Source of the DNA: Neopestalotiopsis rosae
Taxonomy: Eukaryota > Ascomycota > Sordariomycetes > Amphisphaeriales > Sporocadaceae
Direction of reading: 5' to 3'
Length of the DNA: 64,000 nucleotides
Assembly: GCA_023078685.1 (NCBI GenBank)
Contig: JALGAS010000002.1
Coordinates: forward strand, 434,001 to 498,000
Below are positions 1-11,262 of the stretch, piece after piece; positions within the stretch are counted from its first letter, which is position 1; each line of letters begins with the position of its first letter. Made by a program: the position numbers and the translations under genes. The notes under the pieces were generated by a model. The model worked only from the letters and a program-made list of their open reading frames with translations. It was not told the DNA's origin and made no database searches.

Positions 1-122
1 GCATATGGCCAAAGCAGCCGCTGCCCATTGACTCACCTCGAACTCAATCAACGCGGGAGGAACCAGATCGTGAAGTCGTCCAAGCCGGACAACAGAAGGT
101 TGTATATTATACACAAGTCACC

Positions 123-1415
123 ATGGACATTGATACGCCCCCGCCGGCATCCCCCGTGCCCGAAGCAATCGATCCTTCCACATCGACCAGCAATAACAAC
201 GACAATGACGCCGACCCGGACCCCATTGTCTCGTCCTACGCCGTCTTTAGCAACCAGCCGCCGACCTCGACGCGCAAGATCCTCATCCTGCAGCACCCCA
301 ACAAGCAAGGGCCGACGCGGGAGCCGTTCCAGGCCCTCTCCGAGGTGCGCGTCAAGCCCAGCTCGGGCATGATCGAGGTCGACGTGCCCCTCAGCTACCA
401 CGACGGCTCCTACGACCGCGACAAGGGCATGCGCTGGGGCCAGGCCCTGACGCGCAGCATGAACCAGAAGAACGGCGGCAGCCACGGTCTGGCGGGAGGC
501 TTCGGCGTCGGCGTGCCCGCCCCGCGCGCCGGCAGGCCCCGCAAGGAAGAGGACCGCGACACGTACGACTGGACCGAGGCGGTGCGTCGCGACCAGGTGC
601 TGCGCACCCAGACCCTGGGCGGGCAGTACGCCGGCCGCAACGCCGACTTTGGCGACAACGAGTGCCGGTGGATGGTCGGCGTCTTCAAGGGCGGCAACCT
701 GCACCTCACGCCCGCCCAGTCCGAGATCCAGCTGCGCCCGCAGCTGCACCACCTCGACGCCGCCACGGAGCAGGACCGCCTGACCCGCCCGCGCGACGGC
801 GGCCCCGGCCAGGGACCGGGCGGCCTCGCCAAGGACGGCTCCAGCGCCGGCGGCGGCGGTCCCGCGCCCGCGCCAAAGGCCATCACCATGACCATCAAGT
901 CGACGGCGGGCGGCGACCAGCCCAGCACCGAGACCATGGCCGACCGGCTGCGACAGGTCCAGATGGAGCACTGGCAGAGGCTCAAGTACGTCGAGGACGA
1001 CAAGGACGAGGCCTGGGAGCTGTACCAGAAGACGCTCATCTACCGGTCGCCCGAGTTCCAGCAGGCCGCCGACGACGCTGGCAAGGGCAAGGGCAAGGCG
1101 CTGGACGTCAAGCTGGACGAGGACGAAAAGGGCGACCTGCAGAGCAAGGCCATGCGTCTGCAGACGCGGTGGAGCGAGGAGGACTACCTGCGCGGCGTTG
1201 CGGGCAAGGACAAGGAGGGCGTGCTGGAGGGGTACGGAACAACGGCGCTGCCTGGCATCAAGCCTGAAGATGTGGTCGAGGAAGGCAAGGTGGACGCCGA
1301 CGCAAAGAAGACGACCTCAGCTGCTGCCAAGGGCAAGGGAAAAGCAGCCACAAGTACGGCACCAGCAGCAAAGGCCAAAGCATCCACCAAGAATAACGCA
1401 ATGGAGATTGACTGA
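123..1415 (+). CDS. rpc37: RNA polymerase III subunit Rpc37/RPC5 (Sin-like family)
   Basis: Single-exon frame of 430 aa starting at the first ATG after a short leader (CACCATGG context). The protein resembles the RPC5/Sin-like family, the RNA polymerase III subunit that pairs with Rpc53 in a TFIIF-like heterodimer used for termination and reinitiation of tRNA and 5S transcription in the nucleus. Family-like segments are an early IEVDVPLSYHDGSYDRDKGMRW stretch (given only as positions about 75-98), and around residues 175-215 a WMVGVFKGG...LHLTPAQSEIQLRPQLHHLD block. Residues 220-260 are a Gly/Pro/Ala-rich spacer and the last 60 residues are Lys/Ala-rich, likely disordered. It is convergent with pat1 downstream. 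No intron or damage is seen. Family assignment is fairly sure; details of function come from the yeast homologue. Confidence 0.85.
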   Translation: MDIDTPPPASPVPEAIDPSTSTSNNNDNDADPDPIVSSYAVFSNQPPTSTRKILILQHPNKQGPTREPFQALSEVRVKPSSGMIEVDVPLSYHDGSYDRDKGMRWGQALTRSMNQKNGGSHGLAGGFGVGVPAPRAGRPRKEEDRDTYDWTEAVRRDQVLRTQTLGGQYAGRNADFGDNECRWMVGVFKGGNLHLTPAQSEIQLRPQLHHLDAATEQDRLTRPRDGGPGQGPGGLAKDGSSAGGGGPAPAPKAITMTIKSTAGGDQPSTETMADRLRQVQMEHWQRLKYVEDDKDEAWELYQKTLIYRSPEFQQAADDAGKGKGKALDVKLDEDEKGDLQSKAMRLQTRWSEEDYLRGVAGKDKEGVLEGYGTTALPGIKPEDVVEEGKVDADAKKTTSAAAKGKGKAATSTAPAAKAKASTKNNAMEID

Positions 1416-2070
1416 GATGTCCGTAATGGTGTTCAAAGCCGACCTACTGATACCTTGGTATGGATTGGCATATAGCACTCTGCCCGCAGCTGTTATCAAA
1501 TACGGGGAGGTATTGTGGTTGCAATCAGGCTTGATGGTTGAGAAACTTGCATTGCCAGGCGTTTTTACATGGCATTAAAATAGGCGTTTATAGGGACATG
1601 AAAGAATTGGCACTTTGGGGGAATTTGGATTCCTATTGATCGCGTGGTTGTCCGCTTCATATAAATCAACTATTCTGACAACATTGTTTGGGTTTTTGGC
1701 CCATTGATTGCATCTAGTGCTTGTGGAGAAACCTTTCTAAGATCTCTGCGCTTCTTCGCTTTTCATCGTCTTGCCATACAACCACCGTCGCCCGTTCCGC
1801 CCATGTGTTCCACGAGAACAGTGCCTTGAGCAGCATTCTTCATATCCCGGGAACCCGTCGGTCGGTAGCTCACCCATGAAGCTCTTCGTCGACGAGACAT
1901 GGAACTAATGCACAAGTGCGACCTTCTCATGTCCATCATGACATGAGACTGTTTCCAGATTCAACCTTCCTACAAATCCTGCATTTTTGTTTTACCCCAT
2001 GTGGGGTGGATGCGCTCTGTGCGGCTTTCAATATGCATCAGAGGTTCTAGTGTTCCTCGAACCGCACTGT
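1416..2070. other. Convergent intergenic region rpc37/pat1
   Basis: About 650 bp between the stop codons of two convergent genes. It must hold both 3'UTRs and poly(A) sites. No coding frame with homology-like content, repeat or RNA gene is visible. Confidence 0.7.
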
Positions 2071-4577
2071 TTACTGGAGTAGCTCTACATCCAAACCAAT
2101 GGACCGCATAAAGAGGTTGACGTTATCAAGGCGCTGCTTGGCCATATCAGCTGGCAATGCCTTGGACATAGCCACGGTGTCCATGACACGGTCCTTGACA
2201 GCAAGAACAAGTCGCTGCTGCTCTTCTGGACTGGCGCCAATACCAATGGCAGCCAGAAACTGCCAGACGTAGATGTCTTCTCCAGATGTGACTGTGCCCG
2301 GGAAGATGCTAGGGAGAGTAGGTTCCAGGTGGTTGAAGAAGCCGTTGAAAGTAGAAGCCCTGGTCACGATGTTAGTCACTATTTTACAAAAGTATGCAAA
2401 GCATAGAAGAAGGGGGTTTAGTACCATTGCTGCCAGAGCTGTTCGTTAGCATGGCCGCTCTGCTTAATGATCTCGGCCCGGCTGAGGATCATGGTCAGCA
2501 TGGAAATGCCCACGCGGGTCCGGGCAATTGTATCAATATTGAGACGCTGAATAATGATGCTGAGAACAGCCGTAACAATTTGAAGTTCAGCATCTGCCAA
2601 GAGGTTGAAAAGCTGGGGCATGACAGCCATGGAAAACAAGTCGATACTCTCACGAACGTTGGCGGACAGGTTGATGGGCTCTCCAGACTGGACTTGAGCA
2701 CCTTGGACGACATCTAGCTGATCAAGGTGAACAATGATCAGAGTGAGAATAGTTGTTCGCTGCTCGTGGCTGAGCTGTCGGAAAGCACGGGGGATAGCCT
2801 TCTTGCCCTTTGGGTACGAGAGGAAGGTGATGAATGGGTGCACCTGTCTGGGGTCGATTTGCTCATGAATCTTCAGAGCATCCCAGAGTTGACCATTCAG
2901 CTTCTCCGCCACAGCCTGCCATTCAGCCTGCTGTTGAATGAGTTCCGGGGTTGGGTTGGGGGACGGAGGCGGCATGGTTCTCTCATGATCCTCCATCTTC
3001 ATGAGAATAGTATACACATTCTCAATCGCGCGAAGAGCCACCTTGCGGTCATTGACGCTGACAGCACGCTGAGCGCTTCCAGGTCGTGCGTCTCCAGTGC
3101 TCTCGGTACGCTTGATGTTCAAGAGCGGCTTGGGAGTCTTTGCATTGCTGAAAGAAATCTTGCCAAGACTGCCCTCAATGACGAGCTGCTTGTTCTTGGG
3201 CTTGTTCTTGGCAGCCTCTACGGCACGCTGGACTTGCTGCTCCATGCGCTGGACATGGTTCTCCGGGCCGCGGCCGTGTCGTCTCATTCCGCCATGGCGG
3301 TTGCCGGTCTGGAATAGATAGGTTTGTGCAAAGTTGCTAAGAGGCTGGTTGGGGTTGGGACGGCTGACAGCCTTGAGGGAGCTGTGCACCTGGTAGTAAA
3401 AGTCCTCACCCAGAGCAGCATCAGATCCGGCCTCGCTGGAATCGCCAATCGCAGACATCAACTGCTGAAGCTGAATTCGAGTAATGAAGCTCTTGTCGTG
3501 AGGTGTCATCAAACCGTTATCGCGAGACAGCATATGAATCTTGTGGTTGCGCTTGGCACGTCGGGCCTCGGCATCAAGGAAAGCTGCCTTCTCGTGCTCT
3601 GACAGATTGGCCAATTGACCAGCAGGTACGGCGGGTCCCTGGCGGGAGAAGGAGTTTTGTGCTCGGTGTGAAGGTTGTCCGAGGCGAGCAGCATCACCCG
3701 ATAAGCGGTTAGGATTCTGCAGAATTTGGGTGGGTGCAACCGAAGGTTGTTGATGCTGTGCAGGAGAGTCTGCTGGCTGTGAAAGCGGGCTGGGGACGGT
3801 CGGTGCGGCATGCTTGGATGACGGTCGCTGCAGAATGGTGATAGGATGGCCATGCGGACCTCCCATCTGGGGTTGCTGCTGAGACTGGCGAACATCGTGA
3901 GAAGGGAAGCTCTGGGCGTGAAGCTGTTCCTGCTGGTAACGAATGTCGGGATGCTGAAGGTGCGGCTGCTGAACTTGGTAGTGGCCCTGAGGAGGCTGCT
4001 GGAGGGGCGTGGCCTTGGGTGCAGACTGAGCGCGCATTGCTGCCTCAACCTCCTCCAAGCTCATGACCTTGCGGCTGGCAGCTTGTGGTACTGGCTGGGC
4101 GGCAGGAGTAGGCTGCTTGGGCGCCGTACCCCAGATGGAAGCGTCAACTTGGAGGTCAGCGACGGGCTCTGGGTCCTGATATTTCTCGTAGCCACTGCGA
4201 GTAGCTTTCGGGGCCACAGGGTAAGGCGCATATCCGTGATAGGCGCCTGTTGCTGCACTGTGGCTCATGGGAGCAGGAGCCTTTCCGAAAGGCTGATGAC
4301 GGCTGAAGCGAGCATGCTCTTCCTCCATAGCATTGGTAACCTTGGATGTAGCACCAAAGAAGTCGAAATCTTTGCCAACCGGAGCAGATGAGAAGGCATC
4401 GTCACCGCCAAAAGTATCGTCGTTGAATGCATCGTCGGTCTCGTCGAGCTTATCGCCAAGGCCATCGTACGAATCCTCAAAGTTCAATGCCTCCATCTCC
4501 TCGTCATACTTTGACAAATCGGCAAAGGGGTCATGCGTCTGGCCGAAGCCAGGCGCGGCCATGTTGTGACCAGACAT
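2071..4577 (-). CDS. pat1: mRNA decapping activator Pat1
   Basis: Two exons, 4577-2425 and 2359-2071, joined across a 65-bp intron (2424-2360; donor GTACTA, branch GTGACTAAC, acceptor CAG). They give 813 aa, with the split Trp codon restored in frame. Pat1 binds deadenylated mRNA and the Lsm1-7 ring and promotes Dcp1/2 decapping in cytoplasmic P-bodies. The acidic N-terminus (residues 20-60, DPFADLSKYDEE then repeated ED/DD), the long Gln/Pro-rich middle (about 130-330) and the helical C-terminal domain (about 500-813, ending in the MRSIGLDVELLQ region) are the usual fungal order. The ATG at 4577 is the only good in-frame start; an in-frame TAG lies 15 codons upstream. Many ascomycete Pat1 proteins start with an FFGFD motif, which I cannot find here. 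A short upstream exon may be missing from this model. Confidence 0.85.
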
Positions 4578-7500
4578 GACAAATATCGTTTCGCTGGGCG
4601 AATGTTGTTTTCGTAGGTGATTCTACAGCGGGACTGTGTCAGCTAGGTGTATGGCGAGAAAGAAAGGGTGCTGGGCAGAAATAGAGCGCTGGATGATTTA
4701 TTTTGGGAGGTGGTGGGGCGGTCAAGGGCGATTGAGCTCAGGCTACAACAAGCAGCTGCGCACCACGAGAAAAGAATAGAGAAGATTGTTCTGTCATTAA
4801 GAGGAACAAGCGGGAGGATGTGACAAACGCATTGTTTGGGTGGGGGGTGCGAGAAAGTAGACGACACGCAAAATGTCGCGATGTCATGAACGTGGGGTAG
4901 ATGAAAGTGGCCCAAGATGATAGCAGTGCTGGCCCTCGTGGGTCAGACAGCTCCAATCCAGAGGCAGCGTGGCAGGCTCAGGGTCCATTTGCCCTTGTTG
5001 ATCCAGTCAAGAGGCTACTCACAGCTAAGAAAGTCCGGGAATGAGCTTGGTTGGGATGTTGGTTAACTGTTGAATCATGATGCGCCTGCAGGAATCGGTT
5101 GGAAAAGTCGCAAGGCAAGTTCGCCGACTGTCGCAGTTAACCAAGACAGGAAGAGTTGGCTAAAAGAAACGGAACAAGGCAGGAATACAATAGTAGCACC
5201 TAGTCAAGAAACACCTTAAACGATGGGTGGTAAAATATAATATCGAAAGGAGACCAGAGTCTGTGACGAGCCGGTAACGAGGCAAGATCACAGCTGCTTC
5301 CGCGCACGGATTGGTGATGATTTGTCCGGCGAGCTGATGTTGGCTAGGTCAATCGCACCCCATGGTTCGCTCTATTGGACCCAGGCCCGGCCCAAGCGTC
5401 TGGGCGGCAAGACCCCGGCAACAGGTTAATCCTCGCCGAAGGTCGATGGCCTGGAGACGGGAGGCGCCTCCAGTTGGACATGGATCAAATTGCAGCAATC
5501 GGCATCAACGCAATGCGCACCCTCCCCAGATCTGCCAGGTACCCGGACGCCGGCACTGCTGACGATCTTCTACACCCTTCCTACATCACATAGTACATGA
5601 AGACAATGCGCTGGCTTGCTTGCATGCACATAACGCTCAATATGGCAAGTGGCATCATGATATGTGCATTAGTTTCGGCAGATATAAAGAGTTCTTTAAG
5701 GTCTGCAATGACAATCGTGAACTATTCTTCTCTTCTTCATTCATTGGTGCCTTGGTAGATGGCATTTTGGTCAATGTTGGCCAGCACCACGAATGCAATT
5801 CAGTTGCTGAACTAGACCTAGTAGCATATAAGCCGTGTAGATGACAGCATATATTGCAAAATGCCTCGCGTGATTTGAAGCAGAAAGGAACATACTCGCA
5901 ACAATCCGGACCTGTAGACTACAATAATGAAACATGCTGGGCTTCACAGATAGCAAGGATATCTCAATGGCAGATTGTAGGTTGAACCCTACGAATGACA
6001 AGAAGAATTAACTATGCTTAAAGTGTAAGCAGATTCGATGGAAACAATTATATGAATTGTTCGCAACAGAAAACTCTTGTTTCCTTTGACATCAAGACAA
6101 TCGGAAGTATGCCATTTGGTCAGGTGCATCCTTTGGTCTTATATACACGATAATCGACTTATTTCAACCTTGGGGGAAGCCCCAGGTGGAGGGTGCATCG
6201 CCAAACGTCATGTTTCAAGTACGATATAAAGATGCAGTCAATTGGCTGTAATCAATCTGGTGTAAGCCGATAAAGTGCTCTCAAGCTAGACTTTTTAGAT
6301 AACTAGAGCATTAATTAAATTGGCCACGAATCTTTACACGCCAACAAATCCGAGACACACATGAGGTATCCATCAATCTGACCTGAGAATGGATACATCT
6401 ACGTAGGCAAGAAGATGGCTGTGTCTCAACACAATATTCGATAGGCCAGTCAAGGGCGGCCCCCCATCGCTAGGGCTTTTTCTTTTATTTAATATGTATC
6501 GCCTCGGGAAGACAGACGAGCGATAAGCATAATGACACTCGGCCGGTTCGAAACAATGCTGACGACTATCACAAGAACTGACCTCCCCAATTGAGAGAGC
6601 TCCTGGCACGGGATGACGGTTTGTTCTATACAAGGTAGAGAGCTTCTGGACCCGCGTCTGGACGGTGCCAAGAATCTTGGGGGATCTCCCAGGGCTGCCC
6701 TTAGAGGCTGACGGGTGGTCCTTGGGGGTCTCTTTGGAGCACATTCTAGGTGGGCCAATGGGCCAGCAGAGGCCCGCTTGGGAACGCGGCAACTAGACCT
6801 GGAAAGGTATCGGTACAGGGGGGCCCGATATCTCCTCATCTTTTTTGGGGACTAGAAACCCCTGACATTGCTGTCGACGCCAATCGAATGTGGAGATGGG
6901 ACGAAGGGTATTCCCCCGTAGAATTGCATTCGAAGCAGCTGAAGAATTTACAAGGGTGCCGAGGGAGGGCACACGAGAGAGGGAGAGAACAATGCTGCTT
7001 CTTGGCCCTCATCTGCTTTACGAGAGACTTGGAAACCCAATTGATACTTCACTTTAGGGGATTTTGGATGTCTTGGTTGGACACTTTGCATCTGCTACTG
7101 TGAGAATACATCATTATTGAATCAAGCGTACAGACTTCACAAGATAATGGCAAATTTGTAGCAATCGGAACTCGGCTGTCATCTGACAGTTAGCTCCATT
7201 CTTCTTTTCTTCGAGCGTAGAGAAGCACGATTGCACACGCCAAAGGAGGGCTTGTTGCAAAACTGCCGGCGAGGTCAGCCAGCCAGCCACCATAGGCCAC
7301 CCGCTGTGTCCTTCTAGGTACGAGTACATACAGTATCTACATAATAAAGTTGAAGCCATCAATTAAAGAATCAGACTTGCGTCTCAACTGTCTGCAAATC
7401 CCAACCCTTTTTCTTCTTTCGTTCACTTGATCTCCCTTTTGATCCTCCAATCTGGACGCTGGGATTGACATTGCCAAGTTTGCAGATACTCTACAGTACT

Positions 7501-7866
7501 CACATTTGATGTGCATTGCAGAATCAAATACTTGGACCCCTACCTTGGACCTACCCAATACCTTGCCTGTCAGTGTCTGTCTGCCTACCAAAGCACTGCG
7601 GCGGTAGTTCATTTTAATCTCCCTTTTACGAACGCCATGATCTAAGATCCCCCCTTTGTACTCGTATCGCTGCCCATAACTTGTGGCGCCCCGCCCCTTG
7701 TAACGCGGAACCCGTCCATTAGAACACGACACGGTTCAACTTTTTGGCCCAGTCCAGCAACCACCAGCCCAGAGGCCTCTTATCTGCATGAAGCATTGAG
7801 GATCCTTCTTCACTTCTCTCACTGCAACCCCATCATCCCATCAGCACTGGTATCTCATCAGCAAAG
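4578..7866. other. Divergent intergenic region pat1/KTR
   Basis: About 3.3 kb between divergent genes. Frames here are short, have no recognisable content and lie on both strands. The last 80 bases before the mannosyltransferase start are CT-rich, as is common for fungal promoters and leaders. A possible 5'UTR intron of pat1 (minus-strand donor GTGAGT near 5022) is conceivable but unproven. Confidence 0.5.
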
Positions 7867-9357
7867 ATGGCGGCTGGCAGTGCGCGCATCGTGCGCTACA
7901 TCTTATTCGCATTCTTTGTAAGTCTTGCGTCGAGACCATGCGTGGCCCCCATCCCTCCCAACAATTGATGCCATGTACGAATCTGGGCCGCAGAACTAAC
8001 CACGACCATTTTAACAGTTCATCGCCGTTCTTTACTTCATCTCGCATTCTTCCTACGATGGCGCTGGACTCTCCCCCGAGAGCTTTGGCGTCGGTAAGGG
8101 ATCCTCTGTAGGTGGCAAGGGTTCAGGCTACAGCGGAAGCACCGACAAGAACCCCATCGGCAGCAGTCCCGGCACTCCCTCTACTTCGCACCAGGACCTC
8201 GGAGAGGCCCCAATGGCCATGACTCCCGCCGACGCTGGTTGGGATAACCTCTTGGGCACCGCTCCCGGTCCCCGTATGAACGCCACCTTTGTCACTCTCG
8301 CGCGAAACAGCGACGTCTGGGAGATTGCGCGATCGATCCGTCAGGTCGAGGACCGTTTCAACCGCCGATACAACTACGATTGGGTCTTCCTCAACGACAA
8401 GCCCTTTGACGCAACTTTCAAGAAGGTTACTTCGTCCCTCGTCTCTGGCAAGACCCATTACGGCGAGATCCCCAAGGAGCACTGGTCCTTCCCTGAGTGG
8501 ATTGACCAGGACAAGGCCAAGAAGGTGCGCGAGGACATGGCTCAGCGCAAGATCATCTACGGTGACTCTGTCAGCTACCGTCACATGTGCCGTTTCGAGT
8601 CTGGATTCTTCTTCCGTCAGCCTCTCATGATGAACTATGAGTGGTACTGGCGTGTTGAGCCCAGCATCGAGCTGTTCTGCGACATCCACTACGACCCTTT
8701 CCGCTTCATGGCTGAGAACAAGAAGAAGTACAGTTTCGTGCTCAGCTTGTACGAATATGTCGAGACCATTCCTACGCTTTGGGACAGCACCAAGAAGTTC
8801 ATCAAGAATTTCCCCGAGCACATTGCTGAGGGCAATTCAATGGGTTTCCTCAGTGATGATGGTGGCGAATCTTACAACCACTGCCATTTCGTATGTTAAC
8901 ACCCATAACAATTGATGTTCTCTTGTATACTAACAAAATTCTAGTGGTCCAACTTTGAGGTCGGCAACTTGAACTGGCTGCGATCCAAGGCTTACATTGA
9001 CTACTTCGAGTCCCTCGACAAGGATGGTGGCTTCTTCTACGAGAGATGGGGAGATGCTCCTGTCCACTCGATTGCGGCCGGTCTTCTTTTGAAGAAGGAG
9101 GAAATCCACTTCTTCAACGACATTGCCTACTACCACGTTCCATTTACGCACTGCCCGACTGGCGAGAAGACCAGACTCGATCTCAGATGCCACTGTAACC
9201 CCAAGGACAACTTTGACTGGAAGGGTTATTCTTGTAAGTTTCCCGCTGCACTTTTTGATCGCAACAATTGCTCACGTATCAATTTTTAGGCACACCGAGA
9301 TTCTTCGAAACCAATGGCTTGGACAAGCCAGAAGGTTATGAAAATCAGCAAGACTAA
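7867..9357 (+). CDS. Alpha-1,2-mannosyltransferase, GT15 KRE2/MNT1/KTR family
   Basis: Four exons, 7867-7917, 8018-8890, 8945-9233 and 9290-9357 (introns of 100, 54 and 56 bp), give 426 aa. The first exon encodes a short cytoplasmic tail and, across intron 1, a membrane anchor (about residues 9-28, [16 protein letters not shown]), so this is a type II Golgi protein. A Gly/Ser-rich stem follows to about residue 85. The catalytic domain shows GT15 hallmarks: [10 protein letters not shown], the YxWYWRVEP block, [11 protein letters not shown], and the C-terminal [16 protein letters not shown] stretch. The family adds alpha-1,2-mannose from GDP-mannose to O-linked and N-linked glycans of secreted and cell-wall proteins. 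Length is normal. Which KTR paralogue this is cannot be decided from sequence alone. Confidence 0.93.
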
Positions 9358-11262
9358 TTTTCATTCACACAGTGTATTTCTATAGAGGGAAAGGAGCTAA
9401 AAAGAAAGAAACCCCAAATAGTGAACCTCATGAATACTCGTTATGCATCTCATGGTTCGATAGGGCATCAGAGGGCAAATCTGGTGCAGGCACGGCGTCA
9501 AAGGTGGTTGATTTGCAACGTATTGGAGAAAACACTGTAGCTCTGTACATATCTGTTCAATTTCAATGCCATTCCAAGCAGATGTCTTCGTCTTTCTGTC
9601 ATACCGCACTTCTTGGTACAATATGACAGGGTTCATGATGTTAGGTCAGCATCCGCGCTCGCAATTCTATGCTCATGCAATATCGAAGTCCACAATTTTT
9701 CCCGGTGGCATTGTCCTCACTCTTTGATGCCAGCATGATGATTGTAGACTTTGCCTGATTTGACCTTGCGGCCGTCTTTGTTCTGGGCCTGAATATCATG
9801 AGCACCTATACTTCTTCAATCTTGACCTTTGGGAGATTCTGATGGACTGTGCTCAAACAGTCTAGCATTACAGTCAGACCAACAAGTCGTCTCCATGGCT
9901 GAACAGATGCAAGAGCAATGGGGAAAGCAGTTAATATGATGTCTTGGATATCATAATTCGCCCGGGTGGCATATGATCCTTCCCAAGTCAACCAAAGACC
10001 ATATACACCATCCTCCAGACTTCTTCGAGGGCAGAGCTCGGATTCCGCGCCCATTCATGTGATGCTCTCATTTACGAAAGATCGTCTTTTGCGTTAGCAG
10101 CGTCCTGTATATCTGCAACCCTTAACTTCCATGTGCTGCCCTTCTGCAGCTGACGAAGTCAGCAGGCCTTTCGATTATTTCAGAAAGCTCAATTGCCCAG
10201 ACATCTAATGGTAGGAATGAGTGAAGGTCTAGTAGAAAGAAGTGACAAAAAAGAAAATTGACTAGGGATTCGAATCCATCTTATACAGAGGCAAGGATCA
10301 ACAGCTTTGAAAATTCCACTCCGACGTACCAGCGGGAAACTGATAGACTGTTGCCATCAAAGGCAGGATGAGGTCGCGGCCGGACGCCTTACCCCTACGC
10401 CGTCTTGCCACAAGATGGGAAGCCATTTTGTTGGAAATTCTTTGCATTATCGAGCACCATCAGGCCTACAAATGGGCACCCAGGCAGCACCGGGCCGTGG
10501 AATACTTCTTCTCTCAATTCAGACGTGCGTTGTCCATGGTTAACCCAGCAACAGGCTGAGCTCGGGTGATGGAGGGATCATTTTGGAACATTGCCATGAA
10601 GCGATCTCTGACAGGACGCTATTCTCATATGATAAATGAAGGATCACGGGAAGAGCTCGCAGGCTTCATCGATTAGCGATATCCGGCAGGGCCTCCATCG
10701 CAGCCCGGATGCGACTTGGTATCGGGAGACCATAGTTTTGAGCACAACACCGAGATCGCCTTCATAAACCCAGCTCGACGGACAAGAGCTGAAGTTATGT
10801 CTGAAATGGATTGACGGCCGTTCAGGCTGGGTTTATGTATTGGTAGGCCATATCATACAGTCACTTTCAACGGCCCGTTGGCAGACTGGTACGAAATATC
10901 AAAATGCGGCGCAAAGCTTCCCGCATCATCATACCCTGTCCAATCTGCGTGCTCATGCAGACAGCCCCTGGCAGCTGAGTCGTGATTCAGGGACGTAGGT
11001 ATCACAACCATGTCATTGATTTGCATTGGACCACCCCATTCTGTGAACCAGCTCCGCTCACCTCCCCATGTACAATCCCCCGTAGTGATCAGCTCAGCCT
11101 TACCATTTTACAACTGTGTAAGACGTACAACTACGAATTCTCCTTTCGTAATTTCGAAACTCTCCCAAATCACACAACCCTCCAGACAGGTTCTCTTGAT
11201 GAATCTTTTCTTTCCCAACACGGTCTGATCAAAGTTACACACATAGGTGTCTCATAGTGACG
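9358..11262. other. Intergenic region with a 12-bp inverted repeat
   Basis: About 1.9 kb downstream of the mannosyltransferase with no supportable gene. It holds a perfect 12-bp inverted repeat (CATAAACCCAGC at 10763-10774 and its complement at 10826-10837), and a GGATTCGAATCC palindrome near 10267. That palindrome resembles a tRNA B box but has no tRNA around it. Confidence 0.5.
10763..10837. repeat. 12-bp inverted repeat with 51-nt spacer
   Basis: CATAAACCCAGC at 10763-10774 is exactly inverted at 10826-10837. The bases just inside the arms are also partly complementary. It could be the remnant of a small inverted-repeat element or a transcript hairpin. Confidence 0.8.

Noticed and set aside
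48..971. 307-residue minus-strand open frame overlapping rpc37
   Set aside because: It is the antisense shadow of a GC-rich coding region; Ala/Gly/Arg-rich without domains.
10260..10285. Possible tRNA B box (GATTCGAATCC)
   Set aside because: The T-stem closing pair does not form, and no A box, acceptor stem or anticodon arm fits upstream.
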